Both the position numbers and the translations under genes were made by a program. Under the pieces are notes generated by a model. The model ran no database searches and was not told the origin of the DNA. It saw only the letters and a list, made by a program, of their open reading frames with translations. A DNA stretch of 64,000 bases from Streptosporangiaceae bacterium. Its GTDB lineage: Bacteria > Actinomycetota > Actinomycetes > Streptosporangiales > Streptosporangiaceae. Location: positions 1-64,000 of the forward strand of contig JAOPYK010000004.1 in the NCBI GenBank assembly GCA_025964695.1, read 5' to 3'. This document shows, one piece after another, positions 48,180 through 55,585 of the stretch (position 1 is its first letter; every line of letters starts with the position of its first letter).

Positions 48180-48876
48180 GCCGGAGAGCTTACGGCCGGG
48201 CACGGCCTGGCAGTGGCAGCTCACCACTCCGGTCGATCTGCGGGCCGATGTGCCCGTCTACGACATCGACGGGTCCGAGAACAGCGCGTCGGTGGTCGCG
48301 GAACTGCACCGCCGCGCGCGCCGGGCCATCTGTTACGTCAACGTCGGTGCCGCCGAGAGCTTCCGCCCCGATCACGGCTCCTTCCCGGCGGCGGTGCTGG
48401 GTGGGGCGGACGGCTGGCCGGGGGAGCGCTGGCTGGACATCCGGCGGATCGACGTGCTCGGCCCGATCATGGCCAAACGGTTCGACATGTGCCGGGCCAA
48501 GCGCTTTGACGCCGTCGAACCGGATCTGGTGGAGGCCTACCCGGAGCGGACCGGTTTCCCGCTGACCGCCGCCGACCAGCTCCGCTACAACCGCCACATC
48601 GCCCGGCTGGCCCATGACCGGGTGCTGTCGGTGGGGCTGAAGAACGATCTCGGCCAGGTCGGTGACCTGGTGAAGGACTTCGACTTCGCGGTCGTCGAAG
48701 AGTGCGCCCAGTATCACGAGTGCCGGGACCTGCTGCCCTTCGTCCGGGCCGGGAAGGCCGTGCTGCACGTCGAGTACGCCCTGCCCAACGCCGGCTTCTG
48801 CGCCGAGACGAAGGCCCACGGGTTCAGCTCCATGCGCAAGCGCCTCGCCCTCGACGCGCCGCGCTGGCCCTGCTGA
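48178..48876 (+). CDS. GH114-type (endo alpha-1,4-polygalactosaminidase family) protein lacking a signal peptide
   Basis: 232 aa. The family opening WQWQLTTPVDLRADVPVYDIDGSEN, then ICYVNVGAAES, FDAVEPDLVEAY and GLKNDLGQV, and EECAQYHEC near the end, mark a TIM-barrel GH114 domain. Members are normally secreted, but here the domain starts within ten residues of the only credible ATG. Codons further upstream (to 48097) run antisense through the SDR gene and encode no hydrophobic signal. Either it is cytoplasmic, or its 5' end was lost when it became joined to the SDR gene. Confidence 0.75.
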   Translation: MPESLRPGTAWQWQLTTPVDLRADVPVYDIDGSENSASVVAELHRRARRAICYVNVGAAESFRPDHGSFPAAVLGGADGWPGERWLDIRRIDVLGPIMAKRFDMCRAKRFDAVEPDLVEAYPERTGFPLTAADQLRYNRHIARLAHDRVLSVGLKNDLGQVGDLVKDFDFAVVEECAQYHECRDLLPFVRAGKAVLHVEYALPNAGFCAETKAHGFSSMRKRLALDAPRWPC

Positions 48877-49088
48877 TCGCCTCCACAGCCCGGTCTGTGC
48901 GCCGAATCACGGGTCTCGGACACTCTCTGAACCGCTTCCTGACAAGCATCTTGTCATCGGTCAAAACCCTTTCTGCGTAAGGGATTGCGCCGTACTCCGC
49001 TGGCCACGCGCGCCGATGATCGACTCTCTGACCCAAAAAGATCTACCTTTGTCAAGTCCGGTTTTGGTTAGTTTGCGGTTTTTGTGCC

Positions 49089-49428
49089 TATACTCAACCA
49101 GCACATCACAAACCCCTCAACTCCATTGCTTTCGCAAGACTGTCGCTCTCCACCGACGTGGTGGAGAGGTCTGACCTCGCCGGCGAAGCTCGGACGCTCC
49201 GGGCAGCGACGACCAGGTCAGCGAGCCAGATGTCCCGCGAAGGGGGTCATGGACCCCAGCTTTCGGCTGCACGAAAGACCGTGCCAACTCTCTTTTCGGG
49301 ATATTCGACAAGCGGTACGGACGCCGCGCTCAGGCAGTCTCCCATGTCCTCTCATGAGGCAGCTCCGACCCATTGTGCAACCCGGGTGCGAAGCAGCTGT
49401 GTCATGCCCGCCAACAGATGGGAATTCC
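49089..49428 (+). ncRNA. Candidate promoter and long structured 5' leader of the RlpA-like gene
   Basis: TATACT at 49089-49094 is a good -10 (weak TTGGTT 18 bp upstream), giving a leader of about 330 nt before ATG 49429. The leader is rich in perfect stems: CTCTCCACC/GGTGGAGAG (49146-49154 with 49160-49168), GGGGTC/GACCCC (49233-49238 with 49242-49247), CAGC..GCTG and CACG..CGTG just after. Cell-wall genes of actinobacteria often have riboswitch leaders, but I do not find the GGGGTGAATC and GACAGCTAACC signatures of the c-di-AMP class. The gap upstream (48877-49088) holds no gene. Confidence 0.4.
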
Positions 49429-50091
49429 ATGGATAACCGAGCGACCAAGGTAATCCTGGCAGGTGTGGCGGCGATCGCCGTGACCACTAGTGTTTCGGCT
49501 GTCATCGGCGCCTATCAGGACGACGCCTCGCTCACCTCCGCGCGGAACGTCTCCGAGCGGCAGAACCAGGCGGCCCCCACCGCCTCGGGCGCCCGCACCG
49601 CCCCGCAGCACGCGGACAGCGCCGCGAATGGCGTCGCCCAGCTACAGGACGCGCAGAACCAGCAGAAGACCGAGAAGCAGCAGGTCCCGGTAAAGAAGGT
49701 CCCGGCGAAGAAGAAGGTCCCGGCGAAGATTCCCCTGCCGTCCGGGACCGCCACGGCCACCTCGTTCTGGGACGCGAGCACCGCTTCCGGCAACCCCATG
49801 TCCTTCCGGACGATCGCCAGCCCCTACTGGCCGCTGGGCACCAGGGTGAAGATCACCTACCAGGGCAAGAGCGCCATCGGCGTCGTCGACGACTTCGGGC
49901 CGGCCGAGTGGGCCGTCGCACAGCACGACATCCCCGCCATCCTCGACCTGTCCGAGGAGATGATGCAGTCCTTCACGGGCATCCGGTCCAACACCGTCCA
50001 TGCCCAGTTCCAGGTGCTGTCGTTCGGCCACGGCGCCTCCTACCGCTCGTCCGGCACCGGCTACGGCCTCGCCTACGGCAGGGGCAACTGA
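49429..50091 (+). CDS. Secreted RlpA-like double-psi beta-barrel protein
   Basis: 220 aa. An N-terminal hydrophobic segment (VILAGVAAIAVTTSVSAVIG, residues 8-27) serves as signal or anchor. A Gln/Ala linker and a Lys-Val-Pro-Ala-Lys repeat (15-bp units, about 49685-49730) precede the C-terminal beta-barrel: ATSFWDASTASG, then YWPLGTRVKITYQGKSAIGVVDDFGPAEW. This matches RlpA/3D-domain folds that bind or cleave peptidoglycan. The acidic pair in VVDDFGP is the likely active or binding site. A basic linker would bind the anionic wall. It has a long structured leader. Confidence 0.82.
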   Translation: MDNRATKVILAGVAAIAVTTSVSAVIGAYQDDASLTSARNVSERQNQAAPTASGARTAPQHADSAANGVAQLQDAQNQQKTEKQQVPVKKVPAKKKVPAKIPLPSGTATATSFWDASTASGNPMSFRTIASPYWPLGTRVKITYQGKSAIGVVDDFGPAEWAVAQHDIPAILDLSEEMMQSFTGIRSNTVHAQFQVLSFGHGASYRSSGTGYGLAYGRGN

Positions 50092-50180
50092 TCGCTGGCG
50101 GCCGGGCCCCGACCCGGCGATCATGCCGCCCGCGTCGGGGCGGCCGAGCCGTCGGCCTCGGCGGCGCGTGCATGACCAGG

Positions 50181-50213
50181 CGCGTCGCGACCGGTCCCGC
50201 CGGTCGCGACGCG
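50181..50213. terminator. 14-bp perfect hairpin between convergent genes
   Basis: CGCGTCGCGACCGG (50181-50194) pairs fully with 50200-50213 around TCCCG. It stands between the RlpA-like gene and the leftward PucR gene; no T-run. A 22-bp direct repeat (TTCACCGGCTGGAGGCGGCC type) follows at about 50232-50274. Confidence 0.6.
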
Positions 50214-50298
50214 TACGCCGAGGCCGGCCGCTTCACCGGCTGGAGGCGGCCTGTTCACCGGCTGGAGGCGGCCCGGCGGACCGAGAACTGATCCCCGC

Positions 50299-51942
50299 TC
50301 ACGGGCCCTCGCTCCGGACGGAGTCCAGGGCGAGCAGAGCGACGTGCAGGGAGGCGCAGGACTCGACGTCATCGAGGTCGGCGTCGAGGACCCGCTCGAT
50401 CCGGCGCAGCCGCTCGTAGAATGCGGGCCGGGACAGATGCGCCTGCTGGGCGGCCACGGCCTTGTTCCGGCCGGTCTCGAGATACAGCGACAAGATCCGG
50501 GTGAGGTCACCGGCGCGCTGGGCGTCGTGCTCGAGCAGTGGGCCGAGTTCGCGCTCGACGAAGGTCTGCAGGCGCGCGTCGTCGCGGAGCAGGTGCAGCA
50601 GGCCCCGTAGCCGCAGGTCGGGGAGCCGGTAGAACAGGCGGTCCCCGCCACCGCGGGCGGCGACGTCGGCGACCTGCTCGGCTTCGAGAAAGGACCGGCG
50701 CACATCACGGATCGACTCGACCACCGATCCCGCGGCCACGACCGAACTGTCGTCGCACTGCTTGCGCAGCCGCTTGGCCACCTCGGTGAGGCAGTTCTCG
50801 GCGTCCGCCCGCGCGGGAAGCGAGGCCAGCACCCCGACCCGGGCCTGCGGCGTGCCCTCGTCTAGCAGGCCGACCAGCGCGGCCAGATTGGCCTCCTTGC
50901 ACGCCGTGGAGGTCGCCTCCGCGAGCTCGGCGAGCCCTTCCGGCAGCGGGCCCGCGGCCGGTGGCGCGTAGCCACGGGGCTGGAAATGGCTGCGCGGGCG
51001 CACCACCACCCCGACGAGCCGTCGGCCGGACAGCGGCACCCCGAGCGCGCGGGCCCTGGCCGCCGCCTCCTGCGGGTCCGAGTAGGCGTGGGCGAGGATG
51101 CCACTGATGATCGTGCCGTGGGCCTGGCGTTCCAGGCTCTCCGCGTGCCGGTCCAGCAGCCGCCCCAGCGCCAGCGTGGTGGCCGCGCGTTCGATCAGTA
51201 CGATCTCGCGCGACGTGGGCTCCGTCAGCCCTGTGATGATGAGCCGTCCCCAGTCCTCGCCCCGGGCACCGACGGTGGTGACCAGCCAGCCGGAGGCCTC
51301 GTCGTACGCGGTGCGCTGCTCCGGCCGCACGGCCCGGGACCGGGTCTCCCACATGGACAGCAGCTCGGCGGGGCTGGTCCCGGACGAGTCGGCGGCGAGC
51401 ACCTGGTGGGAGAGGTTCTCCAGCACGACCGGCCGGGCGGCGATCGTCGCCACCTGACGGACCACCTCGCCGGGCGGGGCGCCTTCCACCGAGAGTTGAG
51501 TGAAGATCTCGTGCAGTTCCTCGGAGGCCCGGAGCTCGACCATCTGCTCCTCGAGGATCCGGGCGTGCACCGACTCGGTGACGTCCACGAAGACCGTCTC
51601 GCGGGCCAGCACGATCACCGGCAGCCCATGAGCCTCGGCGGCCGTGATCAGCGCGGACGGCAGCTCCCCGACGTAACGGCGGCCCATCTCGATCACCAGC
51701 CCGCTGATCCCGACGTGGGCGAGGTCCTCGACATAGGCGCGCAGCCGGGCGGGCTCCTCGGGCAGCGCGATGCCCGTGGTGAGGACCAGTTCGCCGCCGC
51801 GCAGCAGGTGCGCGATGTCGGCCACCTCCGCGACGTGCACCCAGCGGACCCGGGCGTCAAGGCGGTCCGCACCGGCGACCACGCGTGGCTGGCCACGCCG
51901 CACCGGGTCCAGTTGGAGCACGTCCGCGAGTGTGGGAAGCAT
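50299..51942 (-). CDS. PucR/CdaR-family transcriptional regulator (module 1)
   Basis: 547 aa from ATG 51942 (TTG 51951 is in frame). The N-terminal PucR domain (LPTLADVLQLD, then VRWVHVAEVADIAHLLRGGELVLTTGIAL) spans about residues 4-125. A central GAF-like/GGDEF-derived region and a C-terminal helix-turn-helix (LETGRNKAVAAQQAHLSRPAF then YERLRRIERVL) follow. These activators control purine, polyamine or amino-acid catabolism. It is divergent from the pterin dehydratase, aminotransferase and semialdehyde dehydrogenase genes, and a homologous regulator sits at 61590-63005 beside an equivalent enzyme pair. Confidence 0.9.
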   Translation of the reverse strand: MLPTLADVLQLDPVRRGQPRVVAGADRLDARVRWVHVAEVADIAHLLRGGELVLTTGIALPEEPARLRAYVEDLAHVGISGLVIEMGRRYVGELPSALITAAEAHGLPVIVLARETVFVDVTESVHARILEEQMVELRASEELHEIFTQLSVEGAPPGEVVRQVATIAARPVVLENLSHQVLAADSSGTSPAELLSMWETRSRAVRPEQRTAYDEASGWLVTTVGARGEDWGRLIITGLTEPTSREIVLIERAATTLALGRLLDRHAESLERQAHGTIISGILAHAYSDPQEAAARARALGVPLSGRRLVGVVVRPRSHFQPRGYAPPAAGPLPEGLAELAEATSTACKEANLAALVGLLDEGTPQARVGVLASLPARADAENCLTEVAKRLRKQCDDSSVVAAGSVVESIRDVRRSFLEAEQVADVAARGGGDRLFYRLPDLRLRGLLHLLRDDARLQTFVERELGPLLEHDAQRAGDLTRILSLYLETGRNKAVAAQQAHLSRPAFYERLRRIERVLDADLDDVESCASLHVALLALDSVRSEGP

Positions 51943-52063
51943 TTGAACCAATCCTATGCCATCACACTGTCAGGGCCGGAGCGTTGATCGTTTACATTGT
52001 GCTCAGCGGTGCGGCGTCTCGACGGGTGCCTTCGGGCGGGGCAGGCTGGAAGGCAGCTGGAAA

Positions 52064-52128
52064 GACAGGCAGGAAAGACAGGCAGGAAAGACAGGCAGGA
52101 AAGACAGGCAGGAAAGACAGGCAGGAAG
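52064..52128. repeat. 13-bp tandem array in the leader of the pterin dehydratase gene
   Basis: Five copies of GACAGGCAGGAAA (last one ending AAG) run from 52064 to 52128 and stop 22 bp before the ATG. Each unit contains GGCAGGAAAG, a purine run that partly resembles a ribosome-binding site, but the functional one is probably AAGGAGAGG at 52139-52147. Confidence 0.9.
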
Positions 52129-52150
52129 GACCCTCCCGAAGGAGAGGCTC

Positions 52151-52426
52151 ATGGCATTGCTCGACGAGGAGACGATCACCCGGGAGCTCGCCGAGACCCC
52201 GGGCTGGGAACGGGCCGAGGACTCCATCGTGGCCACGGTCACGCGCGCGGACTTCAAGGGTGCGATGGCCTTCGTCAACCGGCTCGCGGAGCTGGCCGAA
52301 GCCGCCGACCATCACCCCGACATCACCATCCAGTGGAACAAAATCATCCTGACCCTGTCGACCCACTCCGCCGGTGGCCTGACCCAGAAGGATTTCGACC
52401 TGGCCCGGCGGATCAACACGCTCTGA
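52151..52426 (+). CDS. 4a-hydroxytetrahydrobiopterin dehydratase (PCD/DCoH family)
   Basis: 91 aa, a full-length PCD. The active-site signature EAADHHPDITIQWNKI (residues 50-65) has the catalytic His-His-Pro, and LSTHSAGGLTQKDFDLARRI closes the domain. The enzyme dehydrates 4a-carbinolamine pterin formed by aromatic amino-acid hydroxylases; some relatives act in molybdopterin metabolism. No pterin-dependent hydroxylase gene is nearby. AAGGAGAGG precedes the ATG. The upstream leader holds a 13-bp array. Confidence 0.92.
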   Translation: MALLDEETITRELAETPGWERAEDSIVATVTRADFKGAMAFVNRLAELAEAADHHPDITIQWNKIILTLSTHSAGGLTQKDFDLARRINTL

Positions 52427-52650
52427 CCGGCCGGAGCGGCGGCCGGGCAGCCCCGGCCGTTCTCCGGCGCGCCCCACCGAGACGACAACCGTGGCCGCGT
52501 TGCCGGGGATGGTGCCCGGGGGCCCGGTCTCCAGCACTTCGACGACCGGACTCCAGCCGGAACGTTCCACGTCCTCCCGGAGCGTCGTGGCTGGTCCACG
52601 GGGCCTCAACCGTGGCATGGGCCGTCCGGCACCATGCATTGTGGACGCTC

Positions 52651-52704
52651 CGGCACTGTGTCATGGATCGGCACTGTGTCATGGGTCGGCACTGTGTCAT
52701 GGAT
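52651..52704. repeat. 18-bp triple repeat in the gap before the aminotransferase
   Basis: Three copies of CGGCACTGTGTCATGGRT. The surrounding 340-bp gap (52427-52766) holds a GC-rich hairpin just after the dehydratase stop (GGCCGGG-CAG-CCCCGGCC, about 52441-52459) and no gene. Confidence 0.85.
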
Positions 52705-52766
52705 ACGGAGTTGGAACCGACATGGTGTAGCTGGCGTAGTAGGGCCGAGACGGGAAGACTTGCCCT

Positions 52767-54077
52767 ATGTCGGATCTTCTTGCACGCCACCACGCAGTCA
52801 TCCCCAACTGGGTGGCCCTCTACTATGACGAGCCCATCGAGATCGTGAGCGGCAAGGGCAACCGCGTAACGGACGCCAAGGGCAACACCTACCTCGACTT
52901 CTTCGCGGGCATCCTCACCAACATGATCGGGTATGACGTCCCCGAGGTGCGGGAGGCCGTCGAACGGCAGCTCGCCACCGGAGTCGTGCACACCTCCACG
53001 GTGTATCTCCTGCGTGGCCAGATCGAGCTGGCCGAGAAGATCGCGAAGCTGTCCGGGATCAAGGACGCCAAGGTCTTCTTCACCAACTCCGGCACCGAGG
53101 CCAACGAGACGGCCCTGCTGCTCGCCACCTACGCGCGCAAGACCGACCAGGTGCTCGCCATGCGGCAGAGTTACCACGGCCGGTCCTTCGGCGCCATCTC
53201 GGTGACGAGCAACCGCAGCTGGAAGAACAGCTCGCTGTCGCCGCTCAACGTGCACTTCCTGCACGGTGCCGACCGCCATCTGCCGCAGTTCGCGCGGCTG
53301 TCGGACTCCGACTACATCAAGGTCTGCGTCGAGGATCTGCGGCACGCGCTGGCCACCGTCACCGGAGGCGACGTGGCGGCCCTGATCGCCGAGCCGATCC
53401 AGGGCGTCGGCGGCTTCACGATGGCGCCCGATGGGCTGTTCGCCGCATACAAGGACGTCCTCGACGAGCACGGCATCCTGTTCATCTCCGACGAGGTGCA
53501 GACCGGTTGGGGCCGTACCGGACAGAGCTTCTTCGGAATCCAGAACCACGGCATGACGCCGGACATGATGACCTTCGCCAAGGGCCTGGGCAACGGCTTC
53601 GCGGTCGGCGGCGTCGTCGCCCGGGGCGACCTGATGGACGGCCTGCATGCGGTCGGCCTCGCCACCTTCGGCGGCAACCCGATCTCCATGGCGGCCGCCA
53701 ACGCCACCCTGGACTACGTCCTCGACCACGACCTGCAGGCCAACGCCGCCAAGACGGGTTCGCTGATCATCAACGGCCTGCGCGAGGCCGCGGGCCGGTT
53801 GCCGTTCGTGGGCGACGTACGCGGCAAGGGCCTGATGTTCGCCGTCGAACTGGTCGACCCGGCCACCGGCGCGCCGAGCCCCGCACTCGCCACCCGCATG
53901 ATGGAGGAGACCAAGAAGCGCGGTCTGCTCGGCGGCAAGGGCGGCCTGTACGGCAACGTCATGCGGATGGCCCCGCCACTCACCCTGACCGAGGCGGAGG
54001 CCAAGGAAGGACTCGACATCCTGGTCGACGCCCTTGAGGCGATCCGCGAGGCCGCCGCGGGGGAGGCACACGCATGA
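52767..54077 (+). CDS. Class III PLP aminotransferase (beta-alanine/AGXT2-like)
   Basis: 436 aa. Class III signatures are present: FFTNSGTEANETALLLA for phosphate binding, ALIAEPIQGVGGF, LFISDEVQTGWGRTG and the PLP-lysine in TFAKGLGNG. Relatives transfer the amino group of beta-alanine, 3-aminoisobutyrate or 4-aminobutyrate to pyruvate or glyoxylate. Because its stop overlaps the start of a methylmalonate-semialdehyde dehydrogenase gene by 4 bp, beta-alanine or 3-aminoisobutyrate is the most economical substrate. The nearest regulator is the divergent PucR-family gene at 50299-51942. Confidence 0.9.
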   Translation: MSDLLARHHAVIPNWVALYYDEPIEIVSGKGNRVTDAKGNTYLDFFAGILTNMIGYDVPEVREAVERQLATGVVHTSTVYLLRGQIELAEKIAKLSGIKDAKVFFTNSGTEANETALLLATYARKTDQVLAMRQSYHGRSFGAISVTSNRSWKNSSLSPLNVHFLHGADRHLPQFARLSDSDYIKVCVEDLRHALATVTGGDVAALIAEPIQGVGGFTMAPDGLFAAYKDVLDEHGILFISDEVQTGWGRTGQSFFGIQNHGMTPDMMTFAKGLGNGFAVGGVVARGDLMDGLHAVGLATFGGNPISMAAANATLDYVLDHDLQANAAKTGSLIINGLREAAGRLPFVGDVRGKGLMFAVELVDPATGAPSPALATRMMEETKKRGLLGGKGGLYGNVMRMAPPLTLTEAEAKEGLDILVDALEAIREAAAGEAHA

Positions 54078-55585
54078 GCGCCGGCAAGCACGTCACCCAC
54101 TGGATCAACGGCAAGCCGCATGACGGCCCGGCGGAGCAGCAGGGCGACATCTACGATCCCTCGACCGGTCAGATCGCCGGCCGGGTGGACTTCGCGGCGC
54201 CCGCCGAGGTGGACGCCGCGGTAGCGGCCGCCAAGGCCGCGTTCCCGGGCTGGCGGGACACCTCGCTCTCCAAGCGGGCCGGCATCCTGTTCCGGTTCAG
54301 GGAGCTGCTGAACACCCACAAGGGCGAGATCGCCAAGCTCATCAGCGCGGAGCACGGCAAGGTCGAATCGGACGCCGCCGGGGAGGTGGCCCGCGGGCTG
54401 GAGGTCGCCGAGTTCGCCTGCGGCATCCCGCACCTGCTCAAGGGCGGTTTCTCCGAGAACGTCTCCTCCAAGGTCGACGCCTACTCGATCCTGCAGCCGC
54501 TCGGCGTCGTCGCCGGCATCACCCCGTTCAACTTCCCGGCCATGGTGCCGATGTGGATGTTCCCGGTGGCGATCGCCTGCGGCAACACCTTCGTGCTCAA
54601 GCCGTCCGAGAAGGACCCGTCGGCGTCGATCCGGATCGCCGAGCTGTGGGCGGAGGCGGGGCTCCCCGACGGCGCCTTCAACGTCCTCCAGGGAGACAAG
54701 GTCGCCGTCGACGGGCTGCTCGAGCACCCGGACGTCAAGGCTGTCAGCTTCGTCGGCTCGACGCCGATCGCCCGCTACATCTACGAGACCGCGGCCCGCA
54801 ACGGCAAGCGCGTGCAGGCCCTCGGCGGCGCGAAGAACCACATGGTCGTGCTCCCCGACGCCGATCTGGACCTGGCCGCAGACGCCGCCGTGAACGCGGG
54901 CTTCGGCTCCGCGGGCGAACGCTGCATGGCCATCTCCGTGCTGGTCGCCGTCGAGCCGGTCGCCGACGAGCTACTGGCGAAGATCAAGGAGCGGGTCGCC
55001 GGGCTGACGATCGGCCCGGGCCACGACGAGCGGTCTGAGATGGGTCCGCTGGTGACCCGGGCACACCGCGACAAGGTCGTGTCCTACCTCGACAGCGGGG
55101 TCGCGCAGGGTGCCACCCTGGCCGTCGACGGCCGGGAGACCCCCGTCCTCGGCGCGCCGGAGACCGATGACGGCTTCTGGCTGGGCCCGACCGTCCTCGA
55201 CCATGTGACGGCGGAGATGGACTGCTACCGGGACGAGATCTTCGGCCCGGTCCTGTCGGTGGTCCGGGTCGGTTCCTACGACGAGGCGATGGCGCTGCTC
55301 GACGCCAACCCCTACGGCAACGGGACCGCCATCTTCACCAACGACGGCGGCGCCGCCCGGCGCTTCCAGAACGAGGTCGAGGTCGGCATGGTCGGCATCA
55401 ACGTGCCGATCCCGGTGCCGATGGCCTACTACTCGTTCGGTGGCTGGAAGGCCTCGCTGTTCGGTGACAGCCACGCCCACGGCATGGAGGGCGTGCACTT
55501 CTACACGCGCACCAAGGCCGTCACGGCGCGCTGGCTCGATCCGAGCCATGGCGGAGTGAACCTCGGCTTCCCCACGAACGGCTGA
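54074..55585 (+). CDS. mmsA: CoA-acylating (methyl)malonate-semialdehyde dehydrogenase
   Basis: 503 aa aldehyde dehydrogenase. ITPFNFPAMVPMWMFP, FVGSTPIARYIYE and the catalytic cysteine in FGSAGERCMAISV are specific to the MmsA/IolA branch, which forms acetyl- or propionyl-CoA without an added hydrolysis step. Together with the upstream aminotransferase it would convert beta-alanine or 3-aminoisobutyrate to the acyl-CoA, as in pyrimidine or valine breakdown. Its last 65 bp overlap the 3' end of the convergent membrane-protein gene. Confidence 0.93.
   Translation: MSAGKHVTHWINGKPHDGPAEQQGDIYDPSTGQIAGRVDFAAPAEVDAAVAAAKAAFPGWRDTSLSKRAGILFRFRELLNTHKGEIAKLISAEHGKVESDAAGEVARGLEVAEFACGIPHLLKGGFSENVSSKVDAYSILQPLGVVAGITPFNFPAMVPMWMFPVAIACGNTFVLKPSEKDPSASIRIAELWAEAGLPDGAFNVLQGDKVAVDGLLEHPDVKAVSFVGSTPIARYIYETAARNGKRVQALGGAKNHMVVLPDADLDLAADAAVNAGFGSAGERCMAISVLVAVEPVADELLAKIKERVAGLTIGPGHDERSEMGPLVTRAHRDKVVSYLDSGVAQGATLAVDGRETPVLGAPETDDGFWLGPTVLDHVTAEMDCYRDEIFGPVLSVVRVGSYDEAMALLDANPYGNGTAIFTNDGGAARRFQNEVEVGMVGINVPIPVPMAYYSFGGWKASLFGDSHAHGMEGVHFYTRTKAVTARWLDPSHGGVNLGFPTNG

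Noticed and set aside
49089-49428. c-di-AMP (ydaO-type) riboswitch call for the RlpA-like leader
   Set aside because: A GGTACGGA-like stretch occurs, but the conserved GGGGTGAATC and GACAGCTAACC-type segments are not found, so the class is left open.
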